This document shows positions 25,747 through 36,406 of a DNA stretch of 64,000 nucleotides, piece by piece (within the stretch, counting starts at the first letter, position 1; every line of letters starts with the position of its first letter). Location: the NCBI RefSeq assembly GCF_038725785.1, contig NZ_CP109796.1, positions 7,440,501 through 7,504,500 of the forward strand. Reading direction: 5' to 3'. The notes beneath the pieces were generated by a model that worked only from the letters and a program-made list of their open reading frames with translations, was not told the DNA's origin and ran no database searches. Made by a program: the position numbers and the translations under genes. This stretch comes from Termitidicoccus mucosus. GTDB lineage: Bacteria > Verrucomicrobiota > Verrucomicrobiia > Opitutales > Opitutaceae.

Positions 25747-28092
25747 ATGGTTGTCATGGAGGATGTTCAATTTATCCAAAATCTGGCTTTGATTCTGTTG
25801 TCCGCGGTGATCGCGGGCTGGATTTGCCAGCGCATCGGGTTGTCGGTGATTGTGGGCTACCTGGCTGCGGGGATCGTCCTGGGACCTTATACGCCGCCGG
25901 GCGGCCTGGTTTACGATATCGCGCATATCGAGACACTTGGGCAGATGGGGCTCGTGTTCTTGATGTTTGGCATCGGGCTCCGCCTGAGCATCCGGAGGAT
26001 GAGGAAGTTCGGGGTGTCGTTGCTGCTGGCGGTGTTCGTGGCGGCGGCGGCGGTTTATTATGTGACGCGGCTGGCGTCGGCCATGATCGGCTTTTCCCCG
26101 ATGGAGGGGGTGTTTCTGGCGACGATGTTGATGGTGTCGTCCTCGGCGATCATCAGCAAGGTGTTGCAGGAGGCGGGAATCGGCCACGAGCGGGCGGCGC
26201 AGACGGCGATGAGCATAACGGTGCTGGAGGACGTGGTGGCGGTGGTGATGCTGACGTTGCTGGGGTCGATGGTGAGCATGGGGGCGATGTCGGGCGCGCA
26301 GGTGGGAGGAGCGCTGGGGAAACTGGGGGCGTTTGTGGCGCTGGCGGGGGCGGGCGGGTTGCTGTTCGTGCCGTGGTTGTTGCGGAAGCTGAGCATATCG
26401 GCGAGCGAGGAGTTGCAGACGCTGGCGGTGACGGGGATGCTGTTCGGTCTGGCGGTGGTGGCATTTCACTCGGGGTATTCGCTGGCGATGGGGGCGTTTT
26501 TGCTGGGCATGATCGTGTCGGAGACGCCGTATCGCACGCGGGTGGAGCGGACGATGGAGGGGATGCGGGATGTGTTCACGGCGGTGTTTTTCGTGGCCAT
26601 CGGGTTGTTGATCGACATGCGGCTGGTGGCGGATGCGTGGTGGTTGATTTTGGCGGTGGCGGCGGTGACGATCGTGGCGCGCGTGGCGGCCGCGGCCGCG
26701 GCGCTGGCGGTGACGGGGGAGAAGTTCGGGGAGGCGTTGCGGACGGGGCTGATGCTGACGCCGCTGGGCGAGTTTTCGTTTGTGATCGCGCAGATGGGCA
26801 TAACGGCGAAGATATTGCCGGAGCGGTTTTATCCGATGATCGTAGGGGTGTCGCTGGTGACGACGCTGGTGGCGCCGTGGCTGACGCGGAATGCGGCGCA
26901 GGTGAGCAACGCGATACTCCGGTGGTGTCCGCGCTGGCTGCTGGCGTGGCAGGACTATTATTACGCGCGCATCGAGGCGCTCAAGGCGCAGGAGCGGAAG
27001 AGCGCGTTGTGGCAGGTGAGCAAGAGGCGCATCGTGCAAGTGCTGGTGCAGGTGCTGCTGGTGAGCGGGCTGCTGCTGTTTTCGGAACCGTTGCGCCAGT
27101 TCGTGGAGCAGTGGATGGACAAGGACTGGCTGTTCCCGCATGCCTCGACGATGCTGTTCTGGCTGGCGATGATCGTGGTCGTGATCGGGCCGCTGGTGGC
27201 GCTGTGGCGCAATGTGTCGGCGTTGTGCCTGCTCTACGCGCAGGCGGCGGTGAAGGGCGCGCCGCGCGCGGCGCGCTTGAGTCCGGTGGTGGAGATGGTG
27301 TTCAAGGTGGCCGCCGGGATCGCGATGTATGTGTGGCTTTCGACGTTGCTGCCCGTGGGGCCGGCGGCGCGGTGGGTGATGCTGGGCAGCATGGTGCCGG
27401 GACTGCTGGCGATCGTGCTGCTGCGCCGCAAGCTGGTGCGCTGGCACAGCGAAATGGAAGCGGGGTTGCAATCGGCGGTGCAGGGCGGCTCGGCCCGGCT
27501 GGAGACGGTGGCGCCGTGGCTGGTCGATCATGGGGAGTGGGATTTGCACATGGTGAGCTGCACGCTGCCGGATCTCGCCGACTGCCAGGGGAAGAGCATC
27601 GCGGAGCTGGATTTGCGGATGAAGTTCGGCTGCGTGGTGGTGGGAATCGAGCGGCAGGGGTGCGCGATCTCGCGCCCGAAATCGGACGTGGCGCTGTTCC
27701 CGCTCGACAAGGTGCTTCTCATCGGACCGAAACAACAACTGGAGAAGAGCCGCCAGTTCCTCATGAAAGTGTCGGGCGGCGCGTCGAGGGGGGAAATGGA
27801 CGCCGTGCGCATGGAGATGCTCACGGTGCCGGCGGAGAGCAGCGTGGACGGGCGGACGCTGCACGAGCTTTCACCGGCGCAAAGCTATCATGTGCAGATC
27901 GTCGGCATCCGCCGGGCGGGCATGAGGCTGTTGAACCCCGGGGGCAGGGCGTCGTTGCATTCCGGCGACGAATTGCTCGTGATCGGCGCGTCGAATGAAA
28001 TTGCAAGTTTCAGACACTGGCTTGAGGAAACGGAGGCGCCGGGGAAAAATGTTCCGCCCGGCGCGGACGACGACTCCTCCGGCAAACATTAA
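25747..28092 (+). CDS. CPA2-type cation:proton antiporter with two C-terminal TrkA-C domains
   Basis: 781 residues. The first ~390 residues form the Na+/H+-exchanger-type core (GLSVIVGYLAAGIVLGPYTPPGG; MVSSSAIISKVLQEAG; TVLEDVVAVVMLTLLG; GYSLAMGAFLLGMIVSETPY). Extra hydrophobic helices occupy about 430-570. Two TrkA-C/RCK_C-like domains follow (LADCQGKSIAELDLRMKFGC...DKVLLIG and SSVDGRTLHELSPAQSYHVQIVGIRR...GDELLVIG). The nucleotide-binding RCK_N domain of KefB/C is not seen. It should exchange K+ or Na+ for H+ at the inner membrane. Alternative starts: GTG 25744 and ATG 25756. It is followed after 24 nt by a full-length paralogue. Confidence 0.88.
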   Translation: MVVMEDVQFIQNLALILLSAVIAGWICQRIGLSVIVGYLAAGIVLGPYTPPGGLVYDIAHIETLGQMGLVFLMFGIGLRLSIRRMRKFGVSLLLAVFVAAAAVYYVTRLASAMIGFSPMEGVFLATMLMVSSSAIISKVLQEAGIGHERAAQTAMSITVLEDVVAVVMLTLLGSMVSMGAMSGAQVGGALGKLGAFVALAGAGGLLFVPWLLRKLSISASEELQTLAVTGMLFGLAVVAFHSGYSLAMGAFLLGMIVSETPYRTRVERTMEGMRDVFTAVFFVAIGLLIDMRLVADAWWLILAVAAVTIVARVAAAAAALAVTGEKFGEALRTGLMLTPLGEFSFVIAQMGITAKILPERFYPMIVGVSLVTTLVAPWLTRNAAQVSNAILRWCPRWLLAWQDYYYARIEALKAQERKSALWQVSKRRIVQVLVQVLLVSGLLLFSEPLRQFVEQWMDKDWLFPHASTMLFWLAMIVVVIGPLVALWRNVSALCLLYAQAAVKGAPRAARLSPVVEMVFKVAAGIAMYVWLSTLLPVGPAARWVMLGSMVPGLLAIVLLRRKLVRWHSEMEAGLQSAVQGGSARLETVAPWLVDHGEWDLHMVSCTLPDLADCQGKSIAELDLRMKFGCVVVGIERQGCAISRPKSDVALFPLDKVLLIGPKQQLEKSRQFLMKVSGGASRGEMDAVRMEMLTVPAESSVDGRTLHELSPAQSYHVQIVGIRRAGMRLLNPGGRASLHSGDELLVIGASNEIASFRHWLEETEAPGKNVPPGADDDSSGKH

Positions 28093-28116
28093 CAAATCGC
28101 AAGGAAACGGCATCCT

Positions 28117-30468
28117 ATGGACAGCGAAGGCATCACACTCATCAAGGATCTGGGCACGCTGCTGGTCGCGGCAGGCGTGGCCGGAATCATCTGCAAACGG
28201 CTCGGCCTATCGGTGATCGTGGGCTACCTGATCGCGGGCATCGTGATCGGGCCGCACTCGCCGCCGTTTTCGTTGATCGCGGAGGAGGAGCGCATCAAGG
28301 CGCTTTCCGAGGTGGGGCTGGTGTTCGTGATGTTTGCGATCGGGCTGGAGCTGAGCATTTCGCGGCTGGCAAAAATGGGGCTGGCAACCTTGGGCGCGAC
28401 GGCGCTGGGGGCGTTTTTCATGCTCAATTTCACGCTGTTGCTCGGCTACGCGCTCGAGTGGACGACGATGCAAAGCCTGTTCGTCGCGGCGATGTTCATG
28501 GTGTCCAGCTCGGCGGTGATTTCGAAAATCATGAGCGAGTTGAAACTCAACCACGACCGCACGGCGCAGATGGCGCTGGCCATCACGATCGTGGAGGACG
28601 TGGTGGCGGTGCTCATGATCACCGCGCTGGGCGCGCAGACCCACGCGAGCAGCGGCAACGGCCTGGGCGTGGTGCTGGCGATGCTGGGCGCGTTTGTGGC
28701 GCTGCTGCTGGTGGCGGGGCTGCTGCTGATGCCGCGGCTGCTGCGCAGGCTGGAGGCGAAGGGGGACCCGGAATTGCAAACCATCATGGTGGTGGGCCTG
28801 CTGCTGGTGCTGGCGTTTTTCACCGTGAAGGCGGGCTACTCGCTGACGCTGGGGGCGTTTTTGTTCGGGGCGGTGGTGGCGGAGATAAAACAAAAGATCG
28901 CGGTGGAAAAAAACTTCGCGGGCATCCGCTACATGTTCAGCAGCGTGTTCTTCGTGTCCATCGGCATGATCATCGACATGAAGATGCTCGAGTCGGTGTG
29001 GCTGCAAGTGCTGCTGCTCGGCTCGTTTTCGCTGCTGGTGCGCCCGATCGCATGCGGATTTGCGCTGATGCTGGTGGGCGTGCCGCCGCGGCAGGCGCGG
29101 CGCGGCGGGCTGCTGCTCACGCCGCTGGGCGAGTTCACGTTCATCATCGCGCAGGCGGGCATCACGGCGGCGATCCTGCCGGTGGAGTTTTATCCGCTGG
29201 CCGTGGGGCTTTCGATTCTCACGGTGCTGGCCACTCCGATTCTCAACCGCTATGCCGAGCCGATCCTGCGTTTCGTGGACTGGATCGAGCCGAAGCCGGT
29301 GAAGCGCGCCATCAACGCGTATCATGGCTGGCTCCAGCAGATCCAGTCGCGTCCGTCGCCGACGCCGGCGTGGCGGTATTTGCGCGGCCCGCTCTCCCGG
29401 GTGGCAATCGAGATGCTGTTCATCTCGGGGATGCTGATTTTTTCAGGCCGCATCCTGGGGGTGCTGGAGGAATCCGTGGTGGGCACGTGGTTGTCGAAGC
29501 AGGCGCTGGATTATGTTTTCTGGTCGCTGCTGGCGGCCGTCGTGCTCATCCCGACGGTGGCGGTGTGGCGCAATATCTCGGCGATGGCGCTCATCCTCTC
29601 GGAGCACCTGGGCGGCGCGGGTTCGCGCGTGCCGGCAAGGGTCATCCAGACGGCGCTGAGAGCCATCGCGTTGATCGGGCTGGCGTATTGGTTTTATGCG
29701 ATCCTGCCGATCCAGTCGCTGCCCGGCTGGGGCTGGGGCATCATGGCGGCGGGCACCTTGTTCGTGATCGTGTTTTTCTCGAACAAGCTCATCTACTGGC
29801 ACAGCACGTGGGAATCGTCGTTGCAGGAGGTGCTGGCCGAGGACTCGCGCGAGTTGTCGCAGGTCCGCGCCGAGGCGCGCGCGGCGATGGGGCAGAATCT
29901 GGAGACGTGGCAACTGGAGCTTGAGGAATGCATTGTTCCCGACGGCGCGCACTACGCGGGCAAAAGTCTCACGGAGCTGGCGATTCCGGCGCGTTTCGGC
30001 TGCTCGATCCTGGAAATAGAGCGCAACGAGCGCGTGGTCGCGATGACGGGCGCGAGCGTGCGGTTGTATCTAGGGGACAAGCTGCTGCTGATCGGGCGCG
30101 AGGCGCAGCTCGCGGCGGCGATAGGCTTTCTCTCCGCCGGCGGAGCACCGGCGGCGAACCCGGCGGATGACGAGGACGAGTTTGGCGGCGCGGTGCTGGA
30201 AACCTTCACCATGCCGGCGCAGAGCCCGCGCACCGGGCAGACACTGGCGGAGCTTCAGGTCGCGCGCAAAACGGGCGTGCGCATCGCCGGCATCCAGCGG
30301 GGCGATGAGCGCATCATCAATCCCTCCAGCACCGAGACCCTGCAACCCGGCGACGGCTTGCTGCTCGTGGGCTCCCTGGTGGAGTTGCGCGTCTTCCGGC
30401 AATGGGCGGTAGGCGAAAGCGGCAAAAGCGAAGAAGCGGAGCCTGATCCCGAGCCGCAGGCGGTATGA
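28117..30468 (+). CDS. CPA2-type cation:proton antiporter, tandem paralogue
   Basis: 783 residues, same architecture as the preceding gene: exchanger core (RLGLSVIVGYLIAGIVIGPHSPP; MVSSSAVISKIMSELKLNHDR; TIVEDVVAVLMITALG; GYSLTLGAFLFGAVVAEIKQ), extra membrane helices around residues 430-570, then two TrkA-C-like domains (HYAGKSLTELAIPARFGC...DKLLLIG and SPRTGQTLAELQVARKTGVRIAGIQR...GDGLLLVG). The acidic tail is unique. The 24-nt spacing suggests co-transcription, and the two products may form a heteromer or differ in ion preference. Confidence 0.88.
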   Translation: MDSEGITLIKDLGTLLVAAGVAGIICKRLGLSVIVGYLIAGIVIGPHSPPFSLIAEEERIKALSEVGLVFVMFAIGLELSISRLAKMGLATLGATALGAFFMLNFTLLLGYALEWTTMQSLFVAAMFMVSSSAVISKIMSELKLNHDRTAQMALAITIVEDVVAVLMITALGAQTHASSGNGLGVVLAMLGAFVALLLVAGLLLMPRLLRRLEAKGDPELQTIMVVGLLLVLAFFTVKAGYSLTLGAFLFGAVVAEIKQKIAVEKNFAGIRYMFSSVFFVSIGMIIDMKMLESVWLQVLLLGSFSLLVRPIACGFALMLVGVPPRQARRGGLLLTPLGEFTFIIAQAGITAAILPVEFYPLAVGLSILTVLATPILNRYAEPILRFVDWIEPKPVKRAINAYHGWLQQIQSRPSPTPAWRYLRGPLSRVAIEMLFISGMLIFSGRILGVLEESVVGTWLSKQALDYVFWSLLAAVVLIPTVAVWRNISAMALILSEHLGGAGSRVPARVIQTALRAIALIGLAYWFYAILPIQSLPGWGWGIMAAGTLFVIVFFSNKLIYWHSTWESSLQEVLAEDSRELSQVRAEARAAMGQNLETWQLELEECIVPDGAHYAGKSLTELAIPARFGCSILEIERNERVVAMTGASVRLYLGDKLLLIGREAQLAAAIGFLSAGGAPAANPADDEDEFGGAVLETFTMPAQSPRTGQTLAELQVARKTGVRIAGIQRGDERIINPSSTETLQPGDGLLLVGSLVELRVFRQWAVGESGKSEEAEPDPEPQAV

Positions 30469-30561
30469 TCCCGATCTTCCGGTCCGGGGATGAAAAAATG
30501 GAGGCTGTCCAAAAACACCGCGTGTGATGCTCGCGATGCAGACCGTTCGCGCCGGGCTTGC

Positions 30562-30589
30562 AAAAAAGCGCGCCCTCCCGGGCGCGCTT
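30562..30589 (-). terminator. Rho-independent terminator after tatA
   Basis: On the - strand: AAGCGCGCCC, 4-nt loop, GGGCGCGCTT followed by a run of T (six A on the + strand at 30562-30567). Perfect 10-bp stem located 41 nt after the tatA stop. Confidence 0.9.
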
Positions 30590-30629
30590 GACGGCAATGA
30601 GACGGGCGCTTCGCGCGCGCGAAACACGC

Positions 30630-30875
30630 TCAGGTGTTTTTGTTTTCGTCGGACTTGGCGGCGGCGGATTCTTTTTTCGCGGCTGTCTTTTCCTTTGCAT
30701 CCTCGTCCTTGTCCTCCTCGCTGGAGGCTTTCTTGAACTCGCGGATGGACTGGCCGAGGCCGCGGGCGAGACTGGGGAGCTTGGCTCCGCCAAAGAGCAG
30801 AAGGATGACCAGAAAGATGACGATCAGTTCGGTGGAACCCAAGCCAAACGCGACTGGCAGGTGGATGTTATTCAT
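30630..30875 (-). CDS. tatA: Sec-independent translocase subunit TatA/E
   Basis: 81 residues. Forms the pore-like oligomer of the twin-arginine translocase. Short periplasmic N-terminus, one transmembrane helix (GSTELIVIFLVILLLFGGAKLP), then the amphipathic helix LARGLGQSIREFKKA and a charged Lys/Glu/Ala tail. The F-G-x-x-K-L-P hinge is diagnostic. tatB and tatC are not adjacent. A strong terminator follows. Confidence 0.94.
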   Translation of the reverse strand: MNNIHLPVAFGLGSTELIVIFLVILLLFGGAKLPSLARGLGQSIREFKKASSEEDKDEDAKEKTAAKKESAAAKSDENKNT

Positions 30876-30972
30876 GGTGACGGGAGATTGAACGGGTTGA
30901 GGGACGGGAGTAAAGGGTCAATAGGGAAGGCGTGCGGAACGGAGAGGCGATTCAAGGTCGGCCATCTGCCGG

Positions 30973-31085
30973 TTTTATTCTTTCTCTTTCTTCTTTCTGT
31001 TTCTCTTTCATCCCTCCCGTTGCCGGGCATTGCGATGCACGTGCGGAAAAAGATAAAGAGGAAAGAGAAAGAATAAAGAGAAAGA
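30973..31085. repeat. Family A palindrome, copy 3 (diverged)
   Basis: Pyrimidine-rich left arm about 30973-31009 (TTTATTCTTTCTCTTTC) and purine-rich right arm about 31045-31085 (AAGAGGAAAGAGAAAGAATA) with several mismatches. It lies between rpoD and tatA, both on the - strand, that is in the tatA promoter region and downstream of rpoD. Confidence 0.8.
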
Positions 31086-31102
31086 TAGTGCGGCGGGGGA
31101 AT

Positions 31103-32923
<1,821 letters not shown>

Positions 32924-32948
32924 GGTGTTGGTTTCGGAGAAAAATAAA

Positions 32949-34895
32949 TCAGGCGACGGCGGGTAATCCGAACGGAGCCCGCAGTTGCCTTTGAAGTTCA
33001 GTACGTCGTTTTATGAGAGAAATTGCGTCAACCCTACTGTCCGCATTGTGACTGGCCAGAGCAAGTTCTATTTGACGAAGTTCGGGCTCCAGAACACGGG
33101 CGCGGATTTGGGTGAGGGCTTGGTTGATGACGCGGGCGGGTTCCTCGATGGGCGGGCGGTCGAAGAGGAGGGAGGCGAGGAGGGTTTTTTCCTGCTCATC
33201 CTCGATGAGCGTGTCGAGGTGCTCGCGGCCGGGCCAGGCGTCGTGCTCGAATTCGTTCAGGAAGCGATTGAGCAGCATCCCGGCCAGGTGCGAGGTGTCA
33301 ATCCATTCATGGGGAAGCGTATGCGCGATGGATTTGCCGAATTCCTCGAAATGCAGGCAAAGCAACAGCAGGTGGTATTCGGGCGTGTCGGCGAGGTCGA
33401 CCAGACGCCGGGCCGCGAGGCCGGGCGCGCCTCCTGACGCGGACTCGAAACCCGCGCCGTGTTCCGAGTCGGCTGACGACTGGGGTTCCCCGCCATCCGC
33501 ATGGGCGCGGGCTTGGGCGGCGGCGACGCTTTGCGCGCGGGCCTGGCCATGGCGGCGGAAGGCGTCGAAATCGCGTTGCACGGCCGGGAGCGGCAGGCGC
33601 AGGCGGGTGGCGATTTCGGACAGAAACTCCGCCCGCGTGACTTCCGAGCCGGTGGCGGAAATGATCTCAAAGAGCGCCTGGCATGCCCGGGATTTTTGCT
33701 CGGCGGATGCATCCTCGGGGGCGGCCAGAATGCTGCGGCAGGCGAAGGCCATCGCACTGAGCGCGTGTCGGCGGAGTTCGTCATAAGCGGCGATGCCGCG
33801 CTCGCGGAACAGGTCGTCCGGGTCAACTTTCACGTCGCCGGCGAGGGCGAGGAATTGCACCTCCAGCCCGGTCTTGAGCGCGAGTGGCAGAAAACGCAGC
33901 GCGGCCTTCTGCCCCGCGCTGTCGCCGTCGAACAGGCATTCGACTTGCGGATGGTAGCGGCGGAGCAGCGCGAGCTGGTTGTCAGTGATGGCGGTGCCTT
34001 GCGGCGCGACGGCGGTTTTCAGGCCGACGTTCCAGCAACGCATCGCGTCGAGCTGGCCCTCCACGAGCACGAACGGGCGGCCTTCGCCGACGGCGGTGCG
34101 GGCGTGGTCGAGGTTGAAGAGGACGTTGCCTTTCGTGAAGACGGGCGTCTCGGGCGAGTTGACGTATTTGGCCTCGCGCGCCGGGTCGTCCTCGGGCGTG
34201 AGTCCGGTCTGGCGCGCGGTGAACGCCACCACTCGCCCCTGGTGGTCGCGGATGGGAATCATCAGCCGTCCGCGAAAACGGGGGCGCAGCGCGCCGAGCG
34301 TGATCATCTGGTCGTCGTAGATGAAAAACAGCCCGCAGCGGCGCAGCGCCTCCTCGGAAAACTTCTTTTTCAGCAACGCGCCCGCGAGCCCGCCGCCGTC
34401 GCTTCCGACCGCGCCGATCTTGAATTCCTCGGCCAGTTCCATGGAGAAACGCCGGGAGTCCGTCCAGTAGCCGCGCATGAAGTCGCCGGCCGCTTCGCGG
34501 GCCTTGAAAATCTGGTGAAAATGGTCCGTCGCCGCGTCATGCAAATCAAACAATTCCTGCCGCAGCGAACGCTCCTCGCGCGACGGGCCGGAGCCTTCCT
34601 CGTATTCGATGGGCACGGCAAAACGCTTGCCGAGCGTCTCGACCGCCTCGGTGAACGTGAGCTGCTCGGTCTCGCGCACGAACGTGATGATGTCGCCCGC
34701 CTTGCCGCAGCCGAAGCATTTATAAAAGCCCTTGTCGGGATCGACGTGGAACGAGGGCGTTTTCTCCTGGTGAAACGGGCAGAGTCCCTTGAAGCGTCCG
34801 CCGGCCTTGCGCAGCGTCACGACACGCGAAACCACGTCCACGACATTCACGCGAAACTTCAGATCGCGGATGCAAGTGGGTTTGATGGCGGACAT
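32949..34895 (-). CDS. dnaG: DNA primase DnaG
   Basis: 648 residues. Synthesises RNA primers at the replication fork. CHC2 zinc finger C39, H42, C60, C63 ([11 protein letters not shown]...[13 protein letters not shown]). Catalytic TOPRIM core with the Glu in [11 protein letters not shown] and the D-x-D of [37 protein letters not shown] is a family signature. The C-terminal ~200 residues should bind DnaB and are poorly conserved. Starts divergently from the DUF362 gene. Confidence 0.96.
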   Translation of the reverse strand: MSAIKPTCIRDLKFRVNVVDVVSRVVTLRKAGGRFKGLCPFHQEKTPSFHVDPDKGFYKCFGCGKAGDIITFVRETEQLTFTEAVETLGKRFAVPIEYEEGSGPSREERSLRQELFDLHDAATDHFHQIFKAREAAGDFMRGYWTDSRRFSMELAEEFKIGAVGSDGGGLAGALLKKKFSEEALRRCGLFFIYDDQMITLGALRPRFRGRLMIPIRDHQGRVVAFTARQTGLTPEDDPAREAKYVNSPETPVFTKGNVLFNLDHARTAVGEGRPFVLVEGQLDAMRCWNVGLKTAVAPQGTAITDNQLALLRRYHPQVECLFDGDSAGQKAALRFLPLALKTGLEVQFLALAGDVKVDPDDLFRERGIAAYDELRRHALSAMAFACRSILAAPEDASAEQKSRACQALFEIISATGSEVTRAEFLSEIATRLRLPLPAVQRDFDAFRRHGQARAQSVAAAQARAHADGGEPQSSADSEHGAGFESASGGAPGLAARRLVDLADTPEYHLLLLCLHFEEFGKSIAHTLPHEWIDTSHLAGMLLNRFLNEFEHDAWPGREHLDTLIEDEQEKTLLASLLFDRPPIEEPARVINQALTQIRARVLEPELRQIELALASHNADSRVDAISLIKRRTELQRQLRAPFGLPAVA

Positions 34896-35219
34896 GGCGG
34901 AAAAAGACGGGCGTTGTAAGACGGCTGGCGGACGTGGAAGTTACGGGACGACGATGGATAAGTTTGCACTTTTAACCGCGCGGATGGTCTGTCAAGTAAC
35001 TGCGCGCTTGGGAATGCGTTCAGGATGCGATTCAAAGGGATGTCATCCGTCTGCAAAATTTCTTTCTCTTTCCGCTTTATCTTTGTTTTTCCTCCCCAAA
35101 ATCTCGGTGCCCTGTCGGAGGAAGAAGATAAAGCGGAAAGAGAAAGAAATTTGCCAACAGATTGAAACGCATCCACGCAATCAGGAAACATTTTCGCCGC
35201 GCAGAACACATACCGCATC
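34896..35219. other. 324-nt gene-free divergent gap
   Basis: Between dnaG (-) and the DUF362 gene (+). It holds the family A palindrome at 35056-35152; the remainder shows no gene or convincing promoter pair. Confidence 0.75.
35056..35152. repeat. Family A palindrome, copy 4
   Basis: AAATTTCTTTCTCTTTCCGC at 35056 begins a 28-nt arm perfectly complementary to the right end of the element (to 35152); beyond that the arms differ by a 4-nt insertion before a shared CCTCC/GGAGG. Confidence 0.93.
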
Positions 35220-36263
35220 ATGAGATTATTTCAGGCCGCCCCGATCCTTCTCGCGAGTCTCGCTGTCTTGCTGGCTTCCGCCGCGCCCGCGCGGGCCGCG
35301 AACCCGCCGCCGGCGCTGGCCCCGGTATGGGAGGCGCGGCTGCCGGGTTTTGACGAGGGCGCCTATGCGGCCAAGGTGGAGCTGCTGATATCCAAGTTCG
35401 AAGAGGAGACGGGCCACAAACTCGTCCCAGGCGCGAAGAAAAAAGTCGGCCTGAAAATCTACACCGATTCCGGCCCCGGCATGGCGACCCCGGTGCCGCT
35501 CGTGAAGGCCGTCATCGGCGCGATGGAACGGCGCGGCTTCGCCTCGAAGGATATTTTTCTCGTCGGGCTGAACCAGCTCCGCCTGCGCATGACCGGCTAC
35601 CTGCCGTCGCTGGTGGCCGGCGAGACGCCGTTCAAAGGCTACCCGGTTTACGTGCTCGAATCAGGCCGGTTTTATGACCCGGTGTGGTTCTACGACAGTC
35701 CGCTGCCGTCGCGCTTCGATCCGATTTTTGCGGAGAAAAGCGTGGAGGGCGTGGACCCGGACACGACCAAGGAGCAGGACCGCAAAAGCTTCCTCGCCAC
35801 GCCGCTGTTTCTCGATGCGGATTTCTGGATAAACCTGCCCGTTTTCACCGACCACCCGATCCTCGGCATCAACGGCGCGCTCGTCAACGCGACGCTCTGG
35901 AACGCCTCCAACACCGCGCGCTTTTTCCGCAGCCCCGCCAACGCGCCCGCAGCCGTGGCCGAGATGAGCGCCATCCCCGAATTGCGGCAGACATGGATGT
36001 TTTCGATCACGAGCCTGGAGCACTACCAGTTTATCGGCGGCCCGTATTTCAATTCGCTCTATTCGGTCTCGGAGCCGATGCTCTGGCTCAGTTCCGATCC
36101 CGTGGCGCTGGACGCCCTGATGGAAACGCGGATCAATCGCTGGCGCGAGCGCGCGGGCTTCCGGCCGATTCCCGAGGAAATCCAGACCATCAACTTTGCC
36201 GAGACCCTCGGCGTGGGGTCGCAACGCATGCCCGCCGGCCGCATCGTGCGCGTGGACGAGTAG
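35220..36263 (+). CDS. Secreted DUF362-domain protein
   Basis: 347 residues with an N-terminal signal peptide (APILLASLAVLLASAAPARA). VGLKIYTDSGPGMATPVPLVKAVIGAMERRG and DADFWINLPVFTDHPILGINGALVN match the DUF362 pattern (activation of a substrate or metal-linked function is unproven); related proteins are often linked to iron-sulfur proteins, but no ferredoxin domain is present here. It is divergent from dnaG and separated from hom by a repeat array. Confidence 0.7.
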   Translation: MRLFQAAPILLASLAVLLASAAPARAANPPPALAPVWEARLPGFDEGAYAAKVELLISKFEEETGHKLVPGAKKKVGLKIYTDSGPGMATPVPLVKAVIGAMERRGFASKDIFLVGLNQLRLRMTGYLPSLVAGETPFKGYPVYVLESGRFYDPVWFYDSPLPSRFDPIFAEKSVEGVDPDTTKEQDRKSFLATPLFLDADFWINLPVFTDHPILGINGALVNATLWNASNTARFFRSPANAPAAVAEMSAIPELRQTWMFSITSLEHYQFIGGPYFNSLYSVSEPMLWLSSDPVALDALMETRINRWRERAGFRPIPEEIQTINFAETLGVGSQRMPAGRIVRVDE

Positions 36264-36270
36264 AGTGCCT

Positions 36271-36331
36271 GAGATCGTTCTCGAAACGTTTCGAAAGCAG
36301 GAAAGGGAACGGGCAAGAGAATGAGAACGAC
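36271..36331. repeat. Family G hexamer array with internal 14-bp palindrome
   Basis: Left part CGTTCTC, then the perfect palindrome TCGAAACGTTTCGA at 36281-36294, then period-6 units (GGGAAC, GGGCAA, GAGAAT, GAGAAC). It lies between the DUF362 gene and hom. Confidence 0.75.
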
Positions 36332-36406
36332 CGGATGGATACCGCGCCCCTTGTCTCATAAAAAAGATTGTTGCCCGCACGGTTTTGCCATCAAGCTGCC
36401 CCGCTT

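Noticed and set aside
25696-27864. 722-residue His/Arg/Gln-rich open frame antisense to the first antiporter
   Set aside because: Composition artefact of the hydrophobic membrane-protein gene on the + strand.
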